A stretch of 64,000 nucleotides of DNA, from contig NZ_JAIVLB010000001.1 of assembly GCF_020524495.1 (NCBI RefSeq), positions 62,001 through 126,000 on the forward strand, in the 5' to 3' direction. The notes beneath the pieces are model-generated. The model did not search any database and was not told the origin of the DNA. It saw only the letters and a program-made list of their open reading frames with translations. How positions within the stretch are numbered: the stretch's first letter is position 1; every line of letters starts with the position of its first letter. The translations under genes were made by a program, and so were the position numbers. Shown one piece after another: positions 57,216 to 64,000 of this stretch. The stretch is from Bacillus stratosphericus. GTDB lineage: Bacteria > Bacillota > Bacilli > Bacillales > Bacillaceae.

Positions 57216-57226
57216 CATTTAACACA

Positions 57227-60200
57227 TTAAAATAAAGAAAGTTGGTTTTGATCAGGTAGTGCTTCCAAACATCCTTGACGATCCAAATATTCAAGAATGG
57301 TTTTCGACACTTTTCCGCGTTTTTGTAAATCTTCTTTTGAAAGGAACTCACCATCTTGACGTGCGCGTACAATATTTAACGCCACGTTTGTTCCGAGCCC
57401 AGGGATGGAGTTAAATGGCGGAATTAATCCGTCTCCATCAATGATAAACTCTGTTGCACTTGAGCGGTATAGATCTACTTTTTTGAAGTGATAGCCTCTT
57501 TCGCACATTTCAAGTGCAAGCTCTAGTACAGTTAAAAGGTTCTTTTCTTTCGTTGATGCATCTAAACCTTTTGAATGAATATCATCCATGACCGCTCGTA
57601 TTGCATTCGATCCTTTTGTCATCGTTTCGATATCAAAGTCATCCGCACGAACGGTAAAGTAAGCCGCATAGTACAGTAGTGCATGATGCACCTTGAAGTA
57701 AGCAATCCGAACGGCCATTAATACATAAGCGGCCGCGTGGGCTTTAGGGAACATGTATTTGATCTTTTTACAAGAATCAATATACCAGTTTGGTACGTTA
57801 TTATTCTTCATTTCTTCTTCCCATTCAGGAGGAAGCCCCTTCCCTTTGCGAACAGATTCCATGATTTTAAAGGCAAGTGACGGTTCTAAGCCTTGATAGA
57901 TGAGATAGACCATAATATCGTCACGACAGCCAATCACTTCACTTAGTTTACACGTTTTATTATGAATGAGCTCTTGCGCGTTTCCTAGCCATACATCTGT
58001 ACCATGTGATAAACCAGAGATCTGAACGAGCTCTGAGAAGGTTGTCGGTTTCGTATCCTCTAGCATTTGCCGAACAAATCTTGTCCCAAACTCTGGAATG
58101 CCGAGTGTGCCTGTTTTACATCCAATTTGCTCTTCTGTTACACCGAGAGACTCTGTTCCTTGGAAAATTTTCATAACTTCTGGGTCGTCTGTTGGAATGG
58201 TTTTTGGATCAATTCCACTTAAGTCCTGAAGCATACGAATGACTGTTGGATCATCGTGCCCAAGAATATCTAGCTTAAGCAGGTTGTCATGGATCGAATG
58301 GAAATCAAAATGTGTCGTTTTCCAATCTGCTCCTGTCGCATCTGCTGGATATTGAATCGGTGAGAAATCATAAATGTCCATATAATCCGGCACAACGATA
58401 ATACCACCTGGATGCTGACCCGTTGTCCGTTTGACTCCTGTACAGCCTTGCACAAGCCGGTCTATTTCTGCGCCTCTCATATGAAGATTAAGATCCCCAG
58501 CGTAGCCTTTCACGTAACCATATGCCGTTTTTTCTGCCACGGTACCGATTGTGCCTGCGCGATATACGTATTCTTCACCGAACAGTTCTTTTGTATAGTT
58601 GTGCGCATGCGGTTGATATTCCCCTGAGAAGTTCAAATCAATATCAGGTACTTTGTCTCCTTTAAAACCTAAGAAGGTTTCAAACGGAATATCATGTCCA
58701 TCTTTTTTATACGGCGCACCACATTCAGGACAGTTTTTATCAGGAAGATCAAAACCTGAACCAACAGACCCATCATTAAAGAACTCAGAGTGCTTACAGC
58801 TTGGACATACATAATGAGGTGCAAGTGGGTTCACTTCTGTAATCTCTGTTAATGTCGCAACAAGGGATGAACCGACAGATCCCCTTGAGCCAACAAGATA
58901 CCCGTCATCAAGGGATTTCTTTACGAGCTTATGAGAGATTAAATAAATAACGGCAAAGCCATGGCCTATAATACTTTTTAATTCTTTCTCAATACGGTCT
59001 TCTACGATTTTCGGTAATTCATCTCCGTAGATGCTGCGTGCCATTTGATAGCTCATTTCCCGTATTTCTTCATCTGCACCTTCAATTTTTGGTGTATAAA
59101 GATCATCTTTGATTGGTTTAATACTTTCGACCATTTCAGATACTTTTTTCGTATTCGTTACGACGATCTCTTTCGCCTTTTCGTCCCCTAAGAAGGAGAA
59201 CGCTTCTAGCATTTCATCGGTCGTTCTAAAATGAACTTTTGGCAGTTCATGACGGTTAAGCGGATTCGCACCACCCTGTGATGAAATTAAGATTTTACGA
59301 TAAATTTTATCTTCTGGATGCAGGTAGTGCACATTCCCAGTCGCCACGACTAGTTTATTCAGCTTTTCACCAAGCTCCACAATATTTGTGATAATTTCTT
59401 TTAATGCACGTTCATCACGTACAAGCTCTAGCTGTAGTAAATGCTGATACACTTCTGGCGGATGAACCTCTAAATAATCATAAAATGCTGCAATGTCTTC
59501 AACCTCATCGGGTGACTTTTGCATCATTCCTTCAAAAACCTCACCCTTGTCACAAGCCGACCCAACGATTAAACCTTCTCTATATTTTTCAAGCTGTGAG
59601 CGTGGGATGCGCGGGACACGATAAAAATAATGAATATGAGAAAGTGAAACAAGCTTGAATAAATTCTTTAGGCCCGTCTCATTTTGCGCAATCAATGTCG
59701 CATGGTAAGGACGTGAGCGCTGGTAAGCATTGGACTGACCCATGTTTTCATTCAATTGATTATGGTAGGCAATCCCTTTTTCAGCCGCGTCTTTTAGCAT
59801 CTTCAGCATCAGGTAGCCTGTCGCTTCTGCATCAAAAATCGCACGGTGATGCTGCGTGAGTTCAATATCAAACTTTTTACACAGCGTGTTCAGTCGGTGA
59901 TTTTTAAATTCCGGGTAAAGGAATCGGCCGAGTTCCAGCGTATCAATCACAGGGTTTGAAGCTTTATCTGTTTTAAGCAGTCGTTTATACGCTGCATTTA
60001 AAAAGCCCATATCAAAGCTCGCATTGTGCGCGACTAGGATATCTTGCCCAATCCACTCCTTGAAATCCCGAACGACATCGACGACATCTGGTGCATCTCT
60101 GACCATATCATCGGTAATACCAGTTAATTCAATAGTCGTCGCTGATAGCGGATGATGGGGATTTGCAAATGCCTCAAAGCGATCAATGATTTCCCCGCCT

Positions 60201-61540
60201 TTTATTTTCACTCCTGCAAGCTCAATGATCGTATCATAAACAGCAGAAAGCCCGGTTGTCTCTACGTCAAATACGACAAACGTGGCATCCTCTAACAAGC
60301 GGTGCTCTGGGTTATATGCAATCGGAACCCCATCATCGACTAAGTTGATTTCAACCCCGTACATCATTTTGATACCATGCTTTTTACTTGCTGCATACGC
60401 ATCTGGAAAGGATTGGACAACAGCATGATCAGTAAGGGCAATTGCTTCATGTCCCCATATTTTCGCTTGTTCAACAAGTCTGCCGATACCAGTGACAGCA
60501 TCCATCTGACTCATTGGGGAATGTAAATGAAGCTCGACACGCTTTTCACCCTCAGGTGCTGTATCTTTTTTCAGCTGAGGCTTCATTTCATTGACGTCAT
60601 TGGCGATCATGACAAGATCTCTGACAAATGTATCGTTTTGAATGCTTCCTCTTGCTTTGACCCACATGCCTTTTTTCAAGGATTTCATGAGCTGGGCATC
60701 TTCTTTTTCTCTTGCAAACATTTTGATCAAAATACTGTTTGTGTAATCCGTGATCTTAAAGATACAAAGCGTTCTACCGCTTTTCAGCTCTCGTGTTTCT
60801 GCATCAAACACATAGCCTTGAACGGTAATTCTTCTTTCCTCTTCCATAATACTATCAAGCGTTCGAATTTCTTCATTTTCTTTGATTTGATAGCCAATCA
60901 TTAGAGGGCCAGACGGGGCTTCCTCTTGATCTTCACTTTCCTTCTTCTCCATCTCAGTGAGGGCTTGCATGGCTCTTTCTTGGTCTTCAGCGAGCTTTTG
61001 TTCTCTGAACTTCTGAATCTCTTGATTTGATACAAATATCTCTGTATCAAATTGCAGTTCTGGAAAACCAACTTGTTTAAATGCAGCCTGCAGCATTGGG
61101 CTGTACTTCTTCTTGATCGCCAAAGCCTCTGTTTCGCTTTTGGTTTTCATGATGATTTTATGTCCAGACAGCGCTGGTTGTTGCTGCTGAAGCAGACTAA
61201 TGATTGGGGGAGAAATTCCTTGAAGTTCTTCGACACAATGTGACCAATACGATTGAACGAGATCCTCAGATATGTGCGGATCATGGACTTCAATCGTACA
61301 GGTGACTTGTGCAATATGAGAAAATGCATTTGTTAGCCTGCTCAGAAACATTGCATATACCTTATAAGGCAGAAGTGCCTTAAATTTAAAAAGGAAATGC
61401 CACGTTTTCGTCGCTTTATGCACCGTCAATTTGACAATCTCACCTTCTTCAAAGTAACGACTGAGGTCATCAGCAGTCATTTGAATCTGATTGAGTAATA
61501 TATGAAATTGCCGCCGGGTGATCGGTAATTGTTCATCCAA
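57227..61540 (-). CDS. polC: DNA polymerase III PolC
   Basis: The Gram-positive replicative polymerase. The TTG start at 61538-61540 lies seven bases after AAAGGAGGG and gives 1437 residues, exactly the B. subtilis length. In order: an N-terminal domain, an OB fold ([20 protein letters not shown]), a PHP domain split by the proofreading exonuclease ([31 protein letters not shown] as Exo [11 protein letters not shown]), a zinc finger (CPSCKH and CPECGAPYK), and the C-family palm ([14 protein letters not shown]). It ends [10 protein letters not shown], a beta-clamp-binding motif. Follows proS with a hairpin between. Confidence 0.99.
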   Translation of the reverse strand: MDEQLPITRRQFHILLNQIQMTADDLSRYFEEGEIVKLTVHKATKTWHFLFKFKALLPYKVYAMFLSRLTNAFSHIAQVTCTIEVHDPHISEDLVQSYWSHCVEELQGISPPIISLLQQQQPALSGHKIIMKTKSETEALAIKKKYSPMLQAAFKQVGFPELQFDTEIFVSNQEIQKFREQKLAEDQERAMQALTEMEKKESEDQEEAPSGPLMIGYQIKENEEIRTLDSIMEEERRITVQGYVFDAETRELKSGRTLCIFKITDYTNSILIKMFAREKEDAQLMKSLKKGMWVKARGSIQNDTFVRDLVMIANDVNEMKPQLKKDTAPEGEKRVELHLHSPMSQMDAVTGIGRLVEQAKIWGHEAIALTDHAVVQSFPDAYAASKKHGIKMMYGVEINLVDDGVPIAYNPEHRLLEDATFVVFDVETTGLSAVYDTIIELAGVKIKGGEIIDRFEAFANPHHPLSATTIELTGITDDMVRDAPDVVDVVRDFKEWIGQDILVAHNASFDMGFLNAAYKRLLKTDKASNPVIDTLELGRFLYPEFKNHRLNTLCKKFDIELTQHHRAIFDAEATGYLMLKMLKDAAEKGIAYHNQLNENMGQSNAYQRSRPYHATLIAQNETGLKNLFKLVSLSHIHYFYRVPRIPRSQLEKYREGLIVGSACDKGEVFEGMMQKSPDEVEDIAAFYDYLEVHPPEVYQHLLQLELVRDERALKEIITNIVELGEKLNKLVVATGNVHYLHPEDKIYRKILISSQGGANPLNRHELPKVHFRTTDEMLEAFSFLGDEKAKEIVVTNTKKVSEMVESIKPIKDDLYTPKIEGADEEIREMSYQMARSIYGDELPKIVEDRIEKELKSIIGHGFAVIYLISHKLVKKSLDDGYLVGSRGSVGSSLVATLTEITEVNPLAPHYVCPSCKHSEFFNDGSVGSGFDLPDKNCPECGAPYKKDGHDIPFETFLGFKGDKVPDIDLNFSGEYQPHAHNYTKELFGEEYVYRAGTIGTVAEKTAYGYVKGYAGDLNLHMRGAEIDRLVQGCTGVKRTTGQHPGGIIVVPDYMDIYDFSPIQYPADATGADWKTTHFDFHSIHDNLLKLDILGHDDPTVIRMLQDLSGIDPKTIPTDDPEVMKIFQGTESLGVTEEQIGCKTGTLGIPEFGTRFVRQMLEDTKPTTFSELVQISGLSHGTDVWLGNAQELIHNKTCKLSEVIGCRDDIMVYLIYQGLEPSLAFKIMESVRKGKGLPPEWEEEMKNNNVPNWYIDSCKKIKYMFPKAHAAAYVLMAVRIAYFKVHHALLYYAAYFTVRADDFDIETMTKGSNAIRAVMDDIHSKGLDASTKEKNLLTVLELALEMCERGYHFKKVDLYRSSATEFIIDGDGLIPPFNSIPGLGTNVALNIVRARQDGEFLSKEDLQKRGKVSKTILEYLDRQGCLEALPDQNQLSLF

Positions 61541-61567
61541 GACAGGACCCTCCTTTTGTAAATCAGA

Positions 61568-61597
61568 AAGGTACCTCTTTTCTACAGGAGGTACCTT
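61568..61597 (-). terminator. Hairpin/terminator between proS and polC
   Basis: Perfect 10-bp stem AAGGTACCTC / GAGGTACCTT with a 10-base loop. Only TTTCTGATTT follows on the minus strand, so termination is probably partial. Confidence 0.65.
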
Positions 61598-61628
61598 CAT
61601 TTTTTTGTTCAAGTATGCATGCTGCGTT

Positions 61629-63323
61629 TTATACTTGGCGTATGAATGAAATCAGTTCATCAACGGATACTTCCTGTGATTCCCCTGATTTTCTAAACTT
61701 CACTTCGACAATCCCTTCTTCTGAACGTTTCCCGCAGCTAATGCGAATTGGCAGTCCAATTAAATCACTGTCTGTAAATTTCACTCCTGCACGCTCTCTG
61801 CGATCATCGAAAAGTACATCATAGCCCTCTTCTTTTAAGCGCTCGTACAATGTTTCAGCCAGTTCCTTTTGTGCATCGTTTTTCATATTCAATGCAAGTA
61901 GATGAAGATCATATGGCGCAACTGTTTCTGGCCAGATAATTCCTTTTTCATCATGATGCTGTTCAACAATAGCAGAAAGGGTTCTAGAGATGCCGATGCC
62001 ATAGCAGCCCATGATCATTGGCTGCGCGCGTCCATTTTCATCGAGGTACGTTGCATCCATTGCCTCAGAATAACGCATGCCCAGTTTAAAAACTTGTCCT
62101 ACTTCAATTCCTTTTGCAAACTGGATCGTGCCTTCTCCATCTGGAGAGACGTCCCCTTCTTGAATCAAGCGAAGATCTGTAAATTCTTTCACTGACACGT
62201 CACGTGCAGGGTTTACATTAACATAGTGAAAATCCGATTCGTTTGCACCTGCAACTGCATTTGTCATTCCTTTTACAGCGAGGTCTGCATAAATCTCTAC
62301 TTCTGCCTCTAGCTTAACAGGTCCAACAAATCCAGGTTCTGTTCCAATGATTTCTAGTACTTCCTCGCGTGAAGCAAGCTCTACAAGCTGTGCTCCTACT
62401 AAGTTCTTTAATTTCACATCATTTACTTCGTGATCGCCTCTTGTGAGGACAAGAACATACGCATCGTCTACTTTAAATAAAACAGATTTGATACATGCAG
62501 AAGGAGCAACTTCTAAGAATGCAGCAACGTCCTGAATCGTTTTTACTTGCGGCGTGTGTACTTTTTCAAGTTCTTTGAAGGTCGCAGAGTTTGCTTCTTC
62601 TTGATACACTACCTCTGCCATTTCAATATTGGCTGCATAAGAAGAGGTATTAGAGTAAGCGATGGTATCCTCTCCTACTTCTGACAGCGCCATAAACTCA
62701 TGTGTATCTTTTCCTCCCATTGCACCAGAATCTGCAATGACTGGTCTAAAATCAAGACCGACTTTTGAGAAAATATTGGAGTAAGCTGTAAACATTTTAT
62801 TGTATGTGTCATCTAGGCTCTCTAATGAAGAATGGAATGAATAAGCGTCCTTCATAATAAATTCACGTCCACGTAATAACCCAAAGCGTGGTCTTTGTTC
62901 ATCGCGGAATTTTGATTGAATTTGATAAAGTGTCAAAGGAAGCTTTTTATACGATTTCAATTCGCTGCGTACTAGTGATGTGATCACTTCTTCATGTGTT
63001 GGGCCAAGTGCGAACTCGCGGCCATGACGATCTTTCATACGCATAAGTTCTGGACCGTATGTATACCATCTTCCTGACTCTTGCCACATTTCTGCCTGTT
63101 GCATCACCGGCATTAACAGCTCAGCTGCCCCTGCCTTTTCCATTTCCTTGCGAACAATGGATTGAATATGCTGGATGACTTTATGAGCTAGCGGCAGATA
63201 ATGATAGATACCGCTTGTATTTTGTCTAATGAATCCTGCTCTTACTAATAGCTGATGACTTTTTGCCTCTGCATCTGCTGGCACCTCTCGAAGAGTTGGA
63301 ATGAAAGTCAGGGATTGTCTCAT
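61629..63323 (-). CDS. proS: Prolyl-tRNA synthetase
   Basis: A 564-residue bacterial-type ProRS. Class II motifs are [34 protein letters not shown] (motif 2) and [15 protein letters not shown] (motif 3). The INS editing domain lies between motifs 2 and 3 (about 230-400). The ATG at 63321-63323 ([14 protein letters not shown]) follows TGAGGTG. It lies between rasP and polC as in B. subtilis. Confidence 0.98.
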   Translation of the reverse strand: MRQSLTFIPTLREVPADAEAKSHQLLVRAGFIRQNTSGIYHYLPLAHKVIQHIQSIVRKEMEKAGAAELLMPVMQQAEMWQESGRWYTYGPELMRMKDRHGREFALGPTHEEVITSLVRSELKSYKKLPLTLYQIQSKFRDEQRPRFGLLRGREFIMKDAYSFHSSLESLDDTYNKMFTAYSNIFSKVGLDFRPVIADSGAMGGKDTHEFMALSEVGEDTIAYSNTSSYAANIEMAEVVYQEEANSATFKELEKVHTPQVKTIQDVAAFLEVAPSACIKSVLFKVDDAYVLVLTRGDHEVNDVKLKNLVGAQLVELASREEVLEIIGTEPGFVGPVKLEAEVEIYADLAVKGMTNAVAGANESDFHYVNVNPARDVSVKEFTDLRLIQEGDVSPDGEGTIQFAKGIEVGQVFKLGMRYSEAMDATYLDENGRAQPMIMGCYGIGISRTLSAIVEQHHDEKGIIWPETVAPYDLHLLALNMKNDAQKELAETLYERLKEEGYDVLFDDRRERAGVKFTDSDLIGLPIRISCGKRSEEGIVEVKFRKSGESQEVSVDELISFIRQV

Positions 63324-63358
63324 GTCGTTACACCTCATTTATGAAATAGGACTTCTCA

Positions 63359-63393
63359 CAAAAACTCTTGTTTCCCATGATGAGAAACAAGAG
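63359..63393 (-). terminator. Terminator of rasP
   Basis: Perfect stem CTCTTGTTTC / GAAACAAGAG with TTTTTG following on the minus strand. Confidence 0.85.
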
Positions 63394-63403
63394 ACATTGG
63401 TTT

Positions 63404-64000
63404 TTATAAAAATAATCGCTGGATGTCATTCCACGTAACTACTAGCATTAAGAGCATGAGGAAGGCCACACCAATGAAGACAACAAGTGCCTCTTTCTCA
63501 CGATTAATGGGTTTGCCGCGAATGGCTTCAACGAATAAGAAAAGTAAACGCCCTCCATCTAATGCAGGAATCGGTAATAAATTCACAATTCCTAGGTTGA
63601 TACTGAGGAACGCAGCAAACTGCATTAATGTTAACACACCTTGCTTTGCTACTTCTCCTGTCATGTCATATATTCCGACAGGACCTGCAAGCATATCTAG
63701 TGAAAATTGTCCTGTGACAATCTTTTGCAAGTTCGTTAAGATCAGCCCTGCTGTTGATATGACAGTCGTTCCTGATGATGAAATGACTTTTAGAAATCCA
63801 TTTTCCGTTGGCGGATAGGAACCAAAGCGGCCAATGGTTTTTCCATCTGCCTTCACAGCTTCTGGTACAACTTGAACAGTGCTTTCTTTACCGTCTCGGT
63901 CAATGATGACATTCATTTTTTTATCAGGATTCTTTTGAACCGTTTGGACAACGTCTGTCCAAGAATTCATTTTATCCCCGTTAATTGAAACGATTTGATC
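63404..64000 (-). CDS. rasP: Site-2 protease RasP (RseP), C-terminal part
   Basis: The last 199 codons of an S2P/M50 intramembrane metalloprotease; the reading frame continues past the window edge, so the HExxH zinc site is not seen. Visible are the end of the PDZ domain (DQIVSINGDKMNSWTDVVQT) and a membrane helix. Then comes NLLPIPALDGGRLLFLF, whose Asp is the third zinc ligand, and a final helix (ALVVFIGVAFLMLLMLVV). In B. subtilis RasP cleaves anti-sigma factor RsiW and signal peptides. Confidence 0.96.
   Translation of the reverse strand, partial: DQIVSINGDKMNSWTDVVQTVQKNPDKKMNVIIDRDGKESTVQVVPEAVKADGKTIGRFGSYPPTENGFLKVISSSGTTVISTAGLILTNLQKIVTGQFSLDMLAGPVGIYDMTGEVAKQGVLTLMQFAAFLSINLGIVNLLPIPALDGGRLLFLFVEAIRGKPINREKEALVVFIGVAFLMLLMLVVTWNDIQRLFL

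Noticed and set aside
57019-57222. 68-codon plus-strand frame near polC
   Set aside because: No ribosome-binding site, low-complexity AT-rich sequence, and overlap with the polC terminator.

Overview
The window is a piece of a Bacillus chromosome, almost certainly from the B. pumilus / safensis / altitudinis group. The gene content and order closely follow the B. subtilis rasP to mutL region (proS-polC-rimP-nusA-infB-truB-ribF-rpsO-pnpA-...-asd-dapG-dapA-rnjB-spoIIIE-...-recA-rny-...-miaB-cotE-mutS-mutL). Nearly all genes are on the minus strand, so transcription runs from position 64000 towards 1. Several proteins have exactly the length I recall for the B. subtilis protein once the ribosome-binding site is used to fix the start (PolC 1437, RnjB 555, CinA 416, DapG 404, YmfC 241, YmfJ 85 residues). 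The species-group call is inference. No rRNA, tRNA, CRISPR array, prophage or intact insertion sequence was seen.

Layout, following transcription. 64000-57.2 kb: rasP (partial), proS, polC. 57.2-55.8 kb: a decayed ABC-2 permease locus. 55.8-48.2 kb: the rimP-nusA-ylxR-ylxQ-infB-ylxP-rbfA-truB-ribF translation and transcription cluster and rpsO, with structured leaders before rimP and rpsO. 48.1-42.8 kb: pnpA, the deacetylase-like ylxY, the M16 protease mlpA, a kinase relic and ymxH. 42.7-37.9 kb: dipicolinate synthase (spoVFA/B) and the aspartate-pathway genes asd, dapG and dapA. 37.7-30.2 kb: rnjB, tepA, ylzJ, spoIIIE, ymfC, ymfD. 29.9-23.6 kb: the M16 pair ymfF/ymfH, a MarR/MMPL relic, then ymfI, ymfJ, ymfK and rodZ. 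23.5-17.3 kb: pgsA, cinA, recA, rny, ymdB, spoVS. 17.1-11.6 kb: a frameshifted RND efflux gene, then tdh-kbl. 11.5-2.9 kb: one accessory gene, then miaB, ricA (ymcA), cotE, mutS, mutL. 2.9-0 kb: an accessory end with a broken bslA-like hydrophobin gene, two small His/Lys/Tyr-rich coat-like genes, a CarD-family regulator and a lipoprotein-like relic.

Themes. (1) Sporulation: cotE, spoVS, spoVFA/B, spoIIIE, ymxH and ylxY. Recognisable SigK-type promoters lie upstream of cotE and spoVF, and a near-consensus SigH promoter lies upstream of spoVS. (2) RNA metabolism: rny, rnjB, pnpA, nusA, rimP, rbfA and ylxR. (3) DNA repair: recA with a LexA box, cinA, and mutS-mutL. (4) Lysine, peptidoglycan and dipicolinate supply: asd-dapG-dapA beside spoVF.

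The most interesting element is the 370-residue accessory gene at 10385-11497. It appears to join a McrB-type N-terminal (methyl-DNA-binding-like) domain to a DUF3883/NOV_C nuclease-like domain with a D...ExK signature, and it sits alone between the kbl terminator and the miaB promoter. It is a candidate single-gene type IV restriction or anti-phage factor. The second theme is decay: relics of a hydrophobin gene, RND and MMPL exporters, a MarR regulator, an ABC-2 permease, an aminoglycoside-phosphotransferase-like kinase and a lipoprotein lie at operon boundaries, while the core genes between them are intact.
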